64,000 bases of DNA from Actinomycetospora succinea (GCF_004363095.1 NZ_SNYO01000002.1:1-64000); one strand, 5' to 3'; shown: positions 1-8,974, numbered from the stretch's first letter. Made by a program: numbers and translations. The notes: generated from the sequence alone by a model not told the origin.

Positions 1-96
1 TCAGACAGCTCCACAGCACTCCCGAGAGGTCCTCCCCTCAAGATCATTCAGACCGTGTCGTCACACGCGCTCAACCAACGTGTCCGGTCAGTACAC

Positions 97-729
97 CTAG
101 TTCTGGGCTTGCCCGTAGCCCCCGAACGCCACCCGCGCCGCCTCGATCTGCTCGGCGTCGAGCAGGCGCGGTTCCCCGAGCGTGCGGGCCTGCGCCCACA
201 GCCGGCAGAGCCACTCGAGGTAGACGCTGCGCGTGTACGCCTGCTCGAGGTGCTCGCCGTAGGTCGTCGCGCCGTGGTTGGCGAGGATGACCGCCGTCCG
301 GTCGGCCAGCCCCTCGACACCGAGGCGCGCGAGCTCCTCGGTGCCGTAGGGCGCGTAGGGCACGACGCGCACCGGCCCGCCGAGCTGCGCGACCAGGTAA
401 TGCACGGGCGGCAGCTCGTCGAGCAGCGTCGACAGCGCGGTGGCGTACAGCGGGTGGGTGTGGACGACGGCGCCGGCGTCGGTCGCCCGGTAGACGGCCG
501 TGTGCATCGGCACCTCGGACGACGGCCGCAGCCGCGCGTCCACCGGCTCGCCGTCGAGGTCGACGAGGCAGACGTCGGCGGCGGTGAGGTCGTCGTAGGC
601 GACGCCGGTCGGCGTGATGGCGATGAGGTCACCGGTGCGGACCGAGACGTTGCCCGACGTCCCGACCGCGAGCCCGTCGCCGGCCATCCGCCGCGAGTAT
701 GCGATGACGGCCTCGCGCTCGTCCCGCAT
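97..729 (-). CDS. class II aldolase, likely 5-deoxyribulose-1-phosphate/fuculose-phosphate type
   Basis: A 210-residue class II aldolase/adducin protein. Zinc-dependent members cleave a ketose 1-phosphate to DHAP and an aldehyde. Visible motifs are SGNVSVR, ITPTGV, PSSEVPMH and VVHTHP; the last carries the metal-binding histidine pair, and a further H follows in LANHGA. The PSSE/HTHP combination fits aldolases better than the MtnB dehydratase. It starts 2 nt after the mtnA stop, so the two are co-transcribed. Next to mtnA this matches the DHAP shunt, in which 5-deoxyribose or methylthioribose phosphates are split to DHAP and (2-methylthio)acetaldehyde. The exact substrate is inferred from context; plain L-fuculose-phosphate aldolase remains possible. 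Confidence 0.85.
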   Translation of the reverse strand: MRDEREAVIAYSRRMAGDGLAVGTSGNVSVRTGDLIAITPTGVAYDDLTAADVCLVDLDGEPVDARLRPSSEVPMHTAVYRATDAGAVVHTHPLYATALSTLLDELPPVHYLVAQLGGPVRVVPYAPYGTEELARLGVEGLADRTAVILANHGATTYGEHLEQAYTRSVYLEWLCRLWAQARTLGEPRLLDAEQIEAARVAFGGYGQAQN

Positions 730-731
730 CT

Positions 732-1760
732 TCACCGCAGCCCCCTCTCCAGCGCAGCCTCCCGCTCCCACGCGCCCGCCCGGAACGTCGCCTCCTCGGT
801 GACCACGGCGGCGAGCAGCTCCGCGGGCGTCACGTCGAAGGCGGGGTTGTAGACGGCCGTGCCCGGCGGTGCCGTGGGCACGCCGGCGAACGCCCGGACC
901 TCGTCGCCGTCCCGCTCCTCGATGACGATGTCGTCGCCGGACGCGGTGGCGTGGTCGACCGTCGACTCGGGCGCCACCACGACCATCGGCAGCCCGTGGC
1001 GCACCGCGGCGCAGGCCAGCGCGTAGGTCCCGATCTTGTTGGCGGCGTCGCCGTTGGCGGCGATCCGGTCGGCGCCGACGACCACCGCGTCGACGAGCCC
1101 GCGGGCCATCGCCGACGCGGCCGCCGCGTCGACGAGCAGGCGGTGGGCGACGCCCATCTCGCGGAGCTCCCAGGCGGTCAGGCGCGCGCCCTGCAGCAGC
1201 GGGCGGGTCTCGCAGGCGAGGACCTCGGCCACCCGGCCGCGCTCGGCCAGCTCGCGGACCGCGCCGAGCCCGGTGCCCCAGGTGACGGTCGCGAGGGCGC
1301 CGGAGTTGCAGTGGGTGAGCAGACGCAGCGGGCGGTCGGGGCCCAGCGCGGTGAGGACGTCGGCGGCGCGCCGTCCCAGCCGCCGGTTCGTCGCCTCGTC
1401 CTCGTCGAGCACCGCGCACGCCTCGGCGACCACGGCGTCGGCGCCCTCGTCGAGCCGCGCCAGCGCCCGCTCGACGCCGCGGCGCAGGTTCACCGCGGTC
1501 GGGCGGACCGCGGCGACCCGCTCGGCCTCGGACCGCACCCGGTCGGGGTCGCCGGGGTGGCGGCGCGCGGCGAGCGCGACACCGAGGGCGCCCGCGGCAC
1601 CGAGGGCCGGGGCGCCACGGATGGTCAGGTCGGCGATCGCGGCGACGAGCGAGTCGACCGACGCCAGGCGTTGCACCCGGTACTCGGCGGGCAGCGCCCG
1701 CTGGTCGATCGCCGTGACCGCTCCCCCGTCGCCGTCGTCCCAGTCCACGGTGCGCGCCAT
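732..1760 (-). CDS. mtnA: S-methyl-5-thioribose-1-phosphate isomerase family (MtnA)
   Basis: A 342-residue aldose-ketose isomerase related to eIF2B subunits, converting methylthioribose-1-P (or 5-deoxyribose-1-P) to the ribulose-1-P form. N-terminal TIRGAPALG is the substrate-binding loop. The catalytic cysteine is C151 in LTHCNSGAL and the catalytic aspartate is D231 in VVGADRIAANGDAANKIGTY. Length is normal. GGAGG lies only 2 nt before the ATG, so initiation may rely on coupling to the aldolase gene that ends 19 nt upstream. It is followed by a class II aldolase, which supports a 5-deoxyribose/DHAP-shunt role rather than the full methionine salvage pathway; none of the other salvage genes (mtnB, C, D, K) is in view. 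Confidence 0.92.
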   Translation of the reverse strand: MARTVDWDDGDGGAVTAIDQRALPAEYRVQRLASVDSLVAAIADLTIRGAPALGAAGALGVALAARRHPGDPDRVRSEAERVAAVRPTAVNLRRGVERALARLDEGADAVVAEACAVLDEDEATNRRLGRRAADVLTALGPDRPLRLLTHCNSGALATVTWGTGLGAVRELAERGRVAEVLACETRPLLQGARLTAWELREMGVAHRLLVDAAAASAMARGLVDAVVVGADRIAANGDAANKIGTYALACAAVRHGLPMVVVAPESTVDHATASGDDIVIEERDGDEVRAFAGVPTAPPGTAVYNPAFDVTPAELLAAVVTEEATFRAGAWEREAALERGLR

Positions 1761-1779
1761 GGCCTCCAGTCTGCCGTGG

Positions 1780-2811
1780 TCAGGCCGCGCCGCGGGTGGC
1801 CACGAGATCGAGGGCGATGTCGATGATCATGTCCTCCTGCCCGCCGACCAGCCGGCGCCGTCCGGCCTCGGTGAGGATGTCGCGGGTGTCGACCCCGTAC
1901 TGGGCGGCGGCGTTCTCGGCGTGGCGCAGGAAGCTGCCGTAGACCCCGGCGTAGCCGAGGGTGAGGGTCTCGCGGTCGACGCGCACCGGCCGGTCCTGGA
2001 GGGGCCGGACGAGGTCGTCGGCGGCGTCCTGCAGGGCGAACAGGTCGCAGCGGTGGGTCCAGCCGTAGGTGTTCGCGACGGCGACGAACGCCTCGAGCGG
2101 CGTGTTGCCGGCGCCGGCGCCCTGCCCGGCGAGGGAGGCGTCGACGCGCGTGACCCCCTCCTCGACGGCGACGACGGAGTTGGCCACCGAGAGCGAGAGG
2201 TTCTCGTGGGCGTGGATGCCGATCTGGGTGCCGGGGTCGAGGACGTCGCGGTAGGCGCGGATGCGCTCGGCGACGTCGGGCATGGTCAGGCGGCCGCCGG
2301 AGTCGGTGACGTAGACGCAGTGCGCGCCGTAGGACTCCATGAGCTTCGCCTGGCGGGCGAGCTCGGCGGGCGGGGCCATGTGGCTCATCATGAGGAAGCC
2401 GGAGACGTCCATGCCCAGCTCGCGGGCGGTGGCGACGTGCTGCGCGGCGACGTCGGCCTCGGTGCAGTGCGTGGCGACGCGGACCGAGCGGACGCCGAGC
2501 TCGTGGGCGTGGCGCAGCTCGCGGATCGTGCCGATGCCGGGCAGCAGCAGGGTGGTCAGCACCGGGCTGTTGTCGCTCGCCTCGATCGCCTCCGCGGCGG
2601 CGGCGATCCACTCCCAGTCGGTGTTCGAGCCGGGCCCGTAGGTGAGGCTGGCGCCGGCGAGCCCGTCGCCGTGCGAGACCTCGATCGCGTCGACGCCGGC
2701 GTCGGCCAGTGCGCGCGTGATCGTCCCGACCGCGTCGGGGGCGAGGCGGTGCCGGATGGCGTGCATGCCGTCCCGGAGGGTCACGTCCTGCACGTACAGG
2801 TTCGTCGTCAT
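1780..2811 (-). CDS. 4-hydroxy-2-oxovalerate aldolase (BphI/MhpE/DmpG type)
   Basis: A 343-residue divalent-metal class II pyruvate aldolase splitting 4-hydroxy-2-oxoacids to pyruvate and acetaldehyde or propanal. Near the N-terminus, [14 protein letters not shown] holds the conserved R13, D14, H17 and H21. The metal-binding HAH is seen in [15 protein letters not shown]. Family length is about 340. The ATG overlaps the acetaldehyde dehydrogenase stop (ATGA), fitting the channelled BphI-BphJ-like complex in which acetaldehyde passes directly to the dehydrogenase. It is the third gene of the minus-strand hydratase-dehydrogenase-aldolase operon, the terminal steps of meta-cleavage degradation. 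Confidence 0.94.
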   Translation of the reverse strand: MTTNLYVQDVTLRDGMHAIRHRLAPDAVGTITRALADAGVDAIEVSHGDGLAGASLTYGPGSNTDWEWIAAAAEAIEASDNSPVLTTLLLPGIGTIRELRHAHELGVRSVRVATHCTEADVAAQHVATARELGMDVSGFLMMSHMAPPAELARQAKLMESYGAHCVYVTDSGGRLTMPDVAERIRAYRDVLDPGTQIGIHAHENLSLSVANSVVAVEEGVTRVDASLAGQGAGAGNTPLEAFVAVANTYGWTHRCDLFALQDAADDLVRPLQDRPVRVDRETLTLGYAGVYGSFLRHAENAAAQYGVDTRDILTEAGRRRLVGGQEDMIIDIALDLVATRGAA

Positions 2812-3758
2812 CGGGCGCTCCGCTGGGCCAGTTCCTCGCCGACGCGCAGGGCCGCCGAGGTCATGATGTCGAGGTTGCCGGCGTAGGCCGGGAGGTAGTG
2901 CGCGGCGCCCTCGACCTCGAGGAACACCGACACCTGGTGGGTGGGACGTGGCGCGTCGCCGATCAGCGTGTGCAGCGGCTGGTCGTCCGGGATCGCGCGC
3001 ACCTGCACGGCCTGCTTGAGCCGGTAGCCGGGCACGTACTCGGCGACGGTCTTGACCATGGCCTCGACGGCGCTCGTGATCTCGGCGGCGAGGAGCTGCT
3101 CGTCCTGGGGCTCGGAGGCGTCGCCGACCAGACACAGCACGGTGTCGCGCATGATCAGCGGTGGGTCGGCCGGGTTCAGCACGATGATCGCCTTGCCGCA
3201 CCCGGCGCCGCCGACCTGCTCGATCGCGGCGGCGGTGGTCTCGGTGAACTCGTCGATGTTGGCGCGGGTGCCCGGGCCCGCCGACCTCGACGCGATCGAG
3301 GCGACGATCTCGGCGTAGGGCACGGGCGCCACCGACGCGACGGCGGCGACGATCGGGATCGTGGCCTGGCCGCCGCAGGTGACCATGTTGACGTCCGTGA
3401 CGTCGCCGAGCCCCTCGAGGTTCACCGGCGGGACGACGTAGGGCCCGATCGCCGCGGGCGTCAGGTCGACGAGGCGCTTGCCGTGCGGGGCCAGCAGCGC
3501 GGCGTTGGCGACGTGGGCCTTCGCCGACGTGGCGTCGAAGACGATGTCGATGTCGTCGAACCCGTCGAGCTCGACGAGGCCCTGGGCGCCCGTGTCGACC
3601 GCGGCGATGCCGAGGCGCCGGGCGCGGGCGAGGCCGTCGGAGTCGGGGTCGATGCCGACCATCGCAGCGACCTCGAGGGTCTCCGAGAGCCGGACGATCT
3701 TGAGCATGAGATCGGAGCCGATGTTGCCCGACCCGATGATCGCGACCTTCGTGGTCAC
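2808..3758 (-). CDS. acetaldehyde dehydrogenase (acetylating), BphJ/MhpF type
   Basis: A 316-residue enzyme that oxidises acetaldehyde (or propanal) to the acyl-CoA with NAD+ and CoA. The N-terminal Rossmann motif is [10 protein letters not shown]; the catalytic cysteine is C128 in [10 protein letters not shown]; the NLEGL and GAGCGKAI segments are typical of the family. It overlaps the upstream hydratase by 4 nt and the downstream aldolase by 4 nt, so stoichiometric synthesis with its aldolase partner is likely. Because mtnA and a second aldolase lie just downstream, it could also take acetaldehyde from that aldolase (inference). Confidence 0.95.
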   Translation of the reverse strand: MTTKVAIIGSGNIGSDLMLKIVRLSETLEVAAMVGIDPDSDGLARARRLGIAAVDTGAQGLVELDGFDDIDIVFDATSAKAHVANAALLAPHGKRLVDLTPAAIGPYVVPPVNLEGLGDVTDVNMVTCGGQATIPIVAAVASVAPVPYAEIVASIASRSAGPGTRANIDEFTETTAAAIEQVGGAGCGKAIIVLNPADPPLIMRDTVLCLVGDASEPQDEQLLAAEITSAVEAMVKTVAEYVPGYRLKQAVQVRAIPDDQPLHTLIGDAPRPTHQVSVFLEVEGAAHYLPAYAGNLDIMTSAALRVGEELAQRSAR

Positions 3759-4555
3759 TTCTCCTCCTCGAAGCGGACGGCCACGTCGCCGAGGCCGGTG
3801 AGGGACGCGGTGAACCGGTCGCCGGGTGCGGCGGCGACCATCGGCCCGAGCGCGCCGGACAGCACGACCTCGCCGGCGCGCAGCGGGTCACCGAGGTCGC
3901 GGGCGGTGCGAGCCAGCCAGGCCAGCGCGGCCAGGGGGTCGCCGAGGCAGGCCTTCCCGGTGCCGGTGGAGACCTGCTCGCCGCCGCGGTCCAGGGTCAT
4001 GGCGACGTCGACCGGGCGCACCTGGTCGAGCCCGACCTGCTCGGGACCGAGCACGTACAGCCCGCTCGACCCGTTGTCGGCGACGGTGTCGCCGAACGTG
4101 ATGTCCCAGCCGGCGATGCGGCTGTCGACGATCTCGAGGGCGGCGCGCTGGTGGTCGACGGCGGCGCGGACCTGCGCGTCGTCCAGGTCGCCGTCGGCGA
4201 GGTCGGTCCCGAGGACGAACGCGACCTCGGCCTCCACCTTGGGCTGGAGCAGGCGCCCCGCGGGGACGACGCCGTCGACCGCCATGTCGTCGAAGAGCAC
4301 GCCGAAGTCCGGGGAGTCGACGCCGAGCTGGGCCTGGACCGCGGGGTTCGTCAGCCCGATCTTGCGCCCGACCACCCGCGCGCCGGCCTCGACGCGGTGC
4401 GCGGCGAGCCGGCGCTGCACGGCGTAGGCGGCGTCGACGTCGTCGGGGCCGATGAGGTCGCGGACCGGGGCGCAGGGCGTTCCCGTGGCGGCGGCGTCGA
4501 GAAGGCGCTCGGCGGCCTGGTCGACGGCGGATGTCTGCGTGGGCACGGGGAGCAC
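3755..4555 (-). CDS. 2-oxopent-4-enoate hydratase (MhpD/BphH/DmpE type)
   Basis: A 266-residue member of the fumarylacetoacetate hydrolase superfamily, hydratase/decarboxylase branch. It adds water to 2-hydroxypenta-2,4-dienoate to give 4-hydroxy-2-oxovalerate. Support comes from GRKIGLTN, the metal-binding acidic patch in [11 protein letters not shown], and the [21 protein letters not shown] block. It is first in a tightly overlapping hydratase-dehydrogenase-aldolase operon. The upstream 221 nt up to the IclR gene carry an inverted repeat (4589-4609) and a hairpin (4642-4670). Confidence 0.93.
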   Translation of the reverse strand: MLPVPTQTSAVDQAAERLLDAAATGTPCAPVRDLIGPDDVDAAYAVQRRLAAHRVEAGARVVGRKIGLTNPAVQAQLGVDSPDFGVLFDDMAVDGVVPAGRLLQPKVEAEVAFVLGTDLADGDLDDAQVRAAVDHQRAALEIVDSRIAGWDITFGDTVADNGSSGLYVLGPEQVGLDQVRPVDVAMTLDRGGEQVSTGTGKACLGDPLAALAWLARTARDLGDPLRAGEVVLSGALGPMVAAAPGDRFTASLTGLGDVAVRFEEEK

Positions 4556-4588
4556 CGTGCCGCGCGGCCGGTCGAGGAGACCAGCAAG

Positions 4589-4609
4589 GAGTTCCGCTGA
4601 GCTGAACTC
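4589..4609. promoter_or_regulatory. inverted repeat upstream of the meta-pathway operon
   Basis: GAGTTC (4589-4594) and GAACTC (4604-4609) form a perfect 6-nt inverted repeat with a 9-nt spacer, 34-54 nt before the hydratase ATG. The position suits an operator. GTTC/GAAC half-sites recur in inverted order at the start of the neighbouring IclR gene (5575-5590), so IclR binding is a reasonable guess. Confidence 0.45.
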
Positions 4610-4641
4610 GACGCGGCTCCCGGGAGATCACGGGCGTCCTG

Positions 4642-4670
4642 ACGCACCTCGCGGACCCGCCGAGGTGCGT
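4642..4670. terminator. strong hairpin between the IclR gene and the hydratase operon
   Basis: ACGCACCTCG (4642-4651) and CGAGGTGCGT (4661-4670) form a perfect 10-bp stem with a 9-nt loop. It lies about 107 nt downstream of the IclR stop on the minus strand and has no T-tract. It may end the IclR transcript, separating it from the hydratase operon; a regulator site is the alternative. Confidence 0.45.
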
Positions 4671-4776
4671 GACGTCGCCCCTGATCACCGCGGTGTTGCG
4701 CGAGCACTCCCGCGACCGGGGACTTCGGGCGCGTAGAAGCAGCGAACCGCCCGTTCGCTGCGGAAGGCCGGCGAGC

Positions 4777-5532
4777 TCAGGGCTCGCGCAGGGCCGCGCG
4801 GTGGGCGAGCATCGCCGCGATCCCGGACGCCGCGGCGCGCACGGCGTCGGCGTGGCGTTCGGGGTGGAAGCGGTGCACCGGGCCCGTGACGCTCACCGCC
4901 GTCCGCACGCCGCCGGGTTCGGCGACGCCGGCGGCGACGCACGTGATCCCGGTGGCCGACTCCTCGTGCTCGAACGCCACCCCGCGCTCGAGGACCTCGG
5001 CGAGCTGGGCGCGGAGCACCGGGGCATGGGTGATCGTGCGGGGTGCGCGGCGGGCGAGCGGACCGGCGAGCAGCGCATCGACGTCGGAGGCCGGCGCGTG
5101 GGCGAGCAGCACCTTGCCGATCGCCGTCGCGTGCAGCGGCATGCGCCCGCCCAGGCGCGACGGCGACCGCGCCTGCCGGTGCCCGCCCATCTTGGCCACG
5201 TAGACGACCTCGGCGCCCTCGCGCACGCCGAGGTGCACGGTCTCGTGGGTGCGCTCGTAGAGGTCCTCGAGGAACGGCGTCGCGACCTCCAGCAGCCCGC
5301 GCCCCACCGACGCGCGCATCCCCAGCTCGAACACCAGGCCCGACAGGCGGTAGCGGCCCTCGGTGCGCTCCAGCAGGCCGTGGTCGACGAGCTCGCCCAG
5401 GGTGCGGTGCACGGTGCTCTTCGCGAGCCCGGTGCGCCGCTGGATCTCGGCGAACCCGAGCGCGGCGTCCTCGGCGGTGAACGCCCGCAGCACGGCGAGG
5501 GCCTTGCCCAGGACCGTCTCCGGCACGCCCAT
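4777..5532 (-). CDS. IclR-family transcriptional regulator
   Basis: A 251-residue regulator: N-terminal winged helix (VLGKALAVLRAF, then IQRRTGLAKSTVHRTLGELVDHGLLER, about residues 8-60) followed by a GAF-like effector domain (RLSGLVFELGMRA to the C-terminus). Members sense aromatic intermediates and act as activators or repressors. It lies immediately upstream of, and in the same direction as, the hydratase-dehydrogenase-aldolase operon and is divergent from a TetR gene across a 90-nt gap containing an inverted repeat. The ATG at 5532 is used because it places the helix-turn-helix at the usual distance; in-frame sequence upstream adds nothing family-like. It probably controls the meta-cleavage genes. 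Confidence 0.9.
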   Translation of the reverse strand: MGVPETVLGKALAVLRAFTAEDAALGFAEIQRRTGLAKSTVHRTLGELVDHGLLERTEGRYRLSGLVFELGMRASVGRGLLEVATPFLEDLYERTHETVHLGVREGAEVVYVAKMGGHRQARSPSRLGGRMPLHATAIGKVLLAHAPASDVDALLAGPLARRAPRTITHAPVLRAQLAEVLERGVAFEHEESATGITCVAAGVAEPGGVRTAVSVTGPVHRFHPERHADAVRAAASGIAAMLAHRAALREP

Positions 5533-5574
5533 GCGGCCATACTCCCCGCTGTCGGCACCTCCGCTCGATACAGT

Positions 5575-5590
5575 GAACGGTACGGCGTTC
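5575..5590. promoter_or_regulatory. inverted repeat in the IclR/TetR divergent promoter region
   Basis: GAACG (5575-5579) and CGTTC (5586-5590) are perfect inverted arms around GTACGG, centred in the 90-nt gap between divergent regulator genes. It is a likely autoregulatory operator; the core GTACGG resembles half of the CGTACTWWGTACG sites found further right. Confidence 0.4.
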
Positions 5591-5622
5591 GTCCGGTTCG
5601 CCCGTCGCAGCAGGAGGATGTC

Positions 5623-6357
5623 GTGCCGCCACGTCGGCGTCGAGGCACCGGCTCCGCGCCGGCCGTCGCGCTCACCGCCGACCGGATCGTCGACGCGGCC
5701 CTCGCGATCGCCGACCAGGAGGCGGACCTCGACAAGCTCACCGTGCGGCGTCTCGCCGCCGACCTCGACGTCGGCGTCATGACGCTCTACGGCTACTTCC
5801 GCAACAAGGACGAGATCCTCGACGCCATGGGCGACCGCATCCTCGGGTCGATGGACCTGCCCGCGGAGGTCGAGACCGAGCCGGCCGCGGCGCTGCGCAG
5901 CCTCGGGCACGCGTTCCTCGCGATGATGCGCGACCACCCGAGCGTCGTCCGCCTGCTCTCGACGCGGGTCACCGACAGCCCGGGCGCGCTGGTCAACGCG
6001 ATGGAGGGGGTGCTCGCGCGGCTCGCCGCCGCCGGCATCACCGGCCCGCTCGCCGTGCGCTGCTACGGCTTCCTCATCACCTACGCCCTGGGTTTCGCCG
6101 CCTACCAGGCGCCGCGGAGCTGGGGGCAGGGGCAGGGCCAGGACGACGATCGGTCCGAGGCCCGGCGCCAGCGCTCGCATTTCTACGCGGGCCTGTCGCG
6201 GGACCGCTTCCCGCACACGGTCGGGTTGGCCGAGGAGCTGCCCGCACTGCCGACCGACGAGCAGTTCGCCGACGGCCTCGAGGCCTGGATCGCGGGGATG
6301 GTGGCCCAGCTGCCGACAGCCCCGGCACAGACGACGCAGCGCGCGGCCCGGACCTGA
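5623..6357 (+). CDS. TetR-family transcriptional regulator
   Basis: A 244-residue TetR protein. An arginine-rich N-terminus precedes the helix-turn-helix (TADRIVDAALAIADQE to MTLYGYFRNKDEILDAM, about residues 18-62), followed by a TetR_C-like ligand domain. The GTG start at 5623 is chosen because AGGAGG sits at 5612-5617, 5 nt upstream; the open frame extends further 5' but without family sequence. It is divergent from the IclR gene and convergent with the MHS transporter. It is a candidate reader of the CGTACTWWGTACG sites found at the transporter, oxygenase, GMC and hydrolase promoters (inference). Confidence 0.87.
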   Translation: MPPRRRRGTGSAPAVALTADRIVDAALAIADQEADLDKLTVRRLAADLDVGVMTLYGYFRNKDEILDAMGDRILGSMDLPAEVETEPAAALRSLGHAFLAMMRDHPSVVRLLSTRVTDSPGALVNAMEGVLARLAAAGITGPLAVRCYGFLITYALGFAAYQAPRSWGQGQGQDDDRSEARRQRSHFYAGLSRDRFPHTVGLAEELPALPTDEQFADGLEAWIAGMVAQLPTAPAQTTQRAART

Positions 6358-6386
6358 GGCCCGGACCGCGCTCGACAGCGCTCGGG

Positions 6387-7724
6387 TCAGCTCCCCGCGG
6401 CCGGCACCGCGCGGGTCTCGCCCGTCGTCGCCGGGGCGGCCGGCGCGTCCGACGGCTGCTCGGGCAGCCGTAGCGCGAGGCCCGCGAGCAGCGAGATCAC
6501 GGCGCCGCCGGCCATGTAGAGCGCGATGCCCCACCAGCCGCCGGTGGCGTCCAGCAGCGACGCGGCGACGGCCGGGGCGAACGCGTTGCCCAGGATCGTG
6601 CCGATGGTGAAGCCGATGCCCATGCCCGAGAAGCGCAGGGCGGCCGGGAAGACCTGCGAGAAGTACACCGGGAAGACGGCGTAGTTCGCGGAGTAGGCCA
6701 GGAACACGATGACGAAGCCGAGCAGCATCAGCCCGTAGCTGCGGGTGTCGAGCAGCGCGAACCAGGCGAACGGCGTGACCACCAGCGCGGCCGCGCCGAC
6801 GAGGAACACCGCGCGCACGCCGACCCGGTCGGCGAGGCGCCCGGCGATCGGGATCGCGATGAGCAGCACGACCGCGGCCGGCAGCAGCACCGCGAGCATG
6901 GTCGAGCTCGGCAGGCCCAGCGCGGTGCGGCCGTAGGAGATCGAGAAGACCGTGGTCAGCGTGAAGACCATGCCGGCCGAGATCGTCGCCAGGGCGACCA
7001 GCACGACGGCGCGCCCGCTGCCGCGCAGGACCTCGATCAGCGGCAGGCGACGCACGGCGCCGGCCTGCTTGACCGCGACGAAGTCGGGGCTCTCCTCGAG
7101 CGTCCAGCGCACGACGAAGCCGACGACGACGAGGACGCCGCTGGCGAGGAACGGGATGCGCCAGCCCCACGACAGCAGCGCGGGCTCCGGCAGCGTGAGG
7201 ACGGCAAGGAAGACCAGGTTCGAGAGGATCATGCCGGTCGAGGTGCCGGTGTTGACCAGCGCGCCGCGCACGCCGCGCCGTGACTGTTCGGAGTGCTCGA
7301 CGGTCATGAGCACGGCACCGCTGTACTCCCCGCCGACCGAGACGCCCTGCAGGATGCGCAGGAACACGAGCAGGATCGGCGCCGCGATCCCGATGCTCGC
7401 GTAGGTCGGGAGCAGGCCGATGAGGAACGTCGAGCCGCCCATCATCAGCAGCGTGATCACGAGGATCGTGCGCCGCCCGACGCGGTCGCCGAAGTGGCCG
7501 AAGATCAGCGCGCCGAGCGGGCGCGCCACGTAGCCGACGCCGAACGTCGACAGCGCGATCAGCGTGCCGGCGAGCGGGTCGAAGGTCGGGAAGAAGAGCT
7601 TCGCGAACACCAGCGACGACGCGAGCCCGTAGATCGCGAAGTCGTAGTACTCGATGGTCGTGCCGATCCAGCTGGCGATCACGGCCTTCGCCGGACTGCG
7701 GCGAGGTCCGGTGGTGACGGACAT
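6387..7724 (-). CDS. MFS transporter, metabolite:H+ symporter (MHS) family
   Basis: A 445-residue integral membrane protein with about 12 hydrophobic segments. It shows the MHS signature GTTIEYYDFAIYG at the N-terminus, the MFS loop motif FGHFGDRVGRRTILV between TM2 and TM3, and LQGVSVGGEYSGA in TM4. Relatives carry organic acids such as shikimate, alpha-ketoglutarate or aromatic acids. The ATG at 7724 has a purine-rich GGGAG just upstream. The gene is divergent from the Rieske reductase across a 289-nt promoter region with two palindromic operator-like sites, so it probably imports the substrate of the adjoining pathway. The last ~30 residues are Ala/Pro-rich. Confidence 0.93.
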   Translation of the reverse strand: MSVTTGPRRSPAKAVIASWIGTTIEYYDFAIYGLASSLVFAKLFFPTFDPLAGTLIALSTFGVGYVARPLGALIFGHFGDRVGRRTILVITLLMMGGSTFLIGLLPTYASIGIAAPILLVFLRILQGVSVGGEYSGAVLMTVEHSEQSRRGVRGALVNTGTSTGMILSNLVFLAVLTLPEPALLSWGWRIPFLASGVLVVVGFVVRWTLEESPDFVAVKQAGAVRRLPLIEVLRGSGRAVVLVALATISAGMVFTLTTVFSISYGRTALGLPSSTMLAVLLPAAVVLLIAIPIAGRLADRVGVRAVFLVGAAALVVTPFAWFALLDTRSYGLMLLGFVIVFLAYSANYAVFPVYFSQVFPAALRFSGMGIGFTIGTILGNAFAPAVAASLLDATGGWWGIALYMAGGAVISLLAGLALRLPEQPSDAPAAPATTGETRAVPAAGS

Positions 7725-7854
7725 GGGGTCTCCCGGGAGGAGGGCGGGGAAGTCACGCGGCCGGGGCCGGGAGCTTCGGTGATACCCGATCTCGTCGCGC
7801 ACTGCCGTGCTCGGCGGCGACGTCGCCGGCGAGCACACCGTCCGATCGGGTGTT

Positions 7855-7867
7855 CGTACTTTGTATG
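7855..7867. promoter_or_regulatory. operator-like site A (MHS transporter promoter)
   Basis: CGTACTTTGTATG, a one-arm-degenerate copy of the palindrome CGTACTWWGTACG, 131 nt upstream of the transporter ATG. Other copies are at 7978, 16593 and 22798. Confidence 0.5.
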
Positions 7868-7977
7868 GTGCGGTGCACGGCGCCGTCAAGCACGCATTTT
7901 CCGAGGGCTCCGCCTCGTCACACAACGGAAATACGAGCGCTCGTGACTTTCGTCGGCCCGTGTGCCATCGTCCGTAC

Positions 7978-7990
7978 CGTACTTAGTACG
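7978..7990. promoter_or_regulatory. operator-like site B (Rieske oxygenase operon promoter)
   Basis: CGTACTTAGTACG is a perfect 13-bp palindrome around a central T, 24 nt before the reductase GTG and between divergent promoters. At this distance it probably overlaps the core promoter, so a repressor would block transcription (inference). Confidence 0.6.
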
Positions 7991-8013
7991 AGCACGAGCG
8001 GACCGGAGGCGGC

Positions 8014-8952
8014 GTGGACGACACCGTGATGGACCTCGAGGTCGTGGGGCTGCGCCGCGAGGCGGACGGCGTCCTCGCCGTCGAGCTGCGCGACCCGGCC
8101 GACCGGCTGCTGCCGGCCTGGTCCCCCGGGGCGCACATCGACCTCGCGGTGGGCGAGCACGTCCGCCAGTACTCGCTGTGCGGCGACCCCGCCCAGCGCC
8201 GGCGCTACCGCGTCGCCGTCCTGCGCGAGCCGGCCTCGCGCGGCGGGTCCCGCCACGTCCACGAGCGGCTGCGCCCGGGCGACGAGGTCGAGGTCGGCGG
8301 CCCCCGCAACCACTTCCCGCTGGCCGACGCGGAGCGGCACGTGCTCGTCGCGGGCGGCATCGGCATCACCCCGGTGATGACCATGGCCGCGGAGCTCACC
8401 GCGCGCGGCGCGGACTGGCAGCTCGTCTACCTCGGCCGGTCCCGGCGCAGCATGGCGTTCCTCGACGACCTCGCTGCGCTGGACAGCACCCGCGTGACCG
8501 TCCACGCCGACGACACCGACGGCGCGCCCGACCTCGAGCGGCTCCTCAAGGACGTCGACGGGGACACCGCCGTCGCCGTCTGCGGCCCGGCCGGGCTCAT
8601 CGGCGCCGTCGAGCGCCACTGCGCCGACCGCGGCCTGCCCGCCCCGCGGGCCGAGCGCTTCGCCGCGGCGGAGCGCGACGGGGACGAGGTCCTCGAGGCG
8701 TTCGACGTCGTCGTCGCCAGCACCGGACGCCGGCTCGCGGTGCCCGCCGACCGCTCCGCGCTCGAGGTCCTCGACGCCGCGGGGATCGGGCTGCCGAACG
8801 CGTGCCGCGACGGCGTCTGCGGCAGCTGCCTCGTCGGCGTCGTCGATGGCGCGCCGTGGCACCGCGACGCCCTCACCGAGCCCGACCGCACCGACGTCAT
8901 GGCCCCCTGCGTCTCGCGCGCCCGGGGCGCCGAGCTCGTGCTGGACCTCTGA
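8014..8952 (+). CDS. Rieske oxygenase reductase component (phthalate dioxygenase reductase / VanB type)
   Basis: A 312-residue flavin-iron-sulfur reductase that passes NAD(P)H electrons to the oxygenase encoded next. The order is a flavin domain with RQYSLCGD (51-58), a nucleotide-binding domain with GGIGITPVM, and a C-terminal plant-type ferredoxin with C264, C269, C272 and C299 (CRDGVCGSC, then C). This is the class IA layout of phthalate/vanillate oxygenase reductases, so no separate ferredoxin is needed. The GTG start has GGAGG 4 nt upstream. It is first gene of the plus-strand operon, 22 nt before the oxygenase. Confidence 0.92.
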   Translation: MDDTVMDLEVVGLRREADGVLAVELRDPADRLLPAWSPGAHIDLAVGEHVRQYSLCGDPAQRRRYRVAVLREPASRGGSRHVHERLRPGDEVEVGGPRNHFPLADAERHVLVAGGIGITPVMTMAAELTARGADWQLVYLGRSRRSMAFLDDLAALDSTRVTVHADDTDGAPDLERLLKDVDGDTAVAVCGPAGLIGAVERHCADRGLPAPRAERFAAAERDGDEVLEAFDVVVASTGRRLAVPADRSALEVLDAAGIGLPNACRDGVCGSCLVGVVDGAPWHRDALTEPDRTDVMAPCVSRARGAELVLDL

Positions 8953-8974
8953 GCACCCACCACAGGAGTTCCTC

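Noticed and set aside
97..729. Methylthioribulose-1-phosphate dehydratase (MtnB)
   Set aside because: PSSE and HTHP sequence details fit an aldolase, and the other methionine salvage genes are missing.
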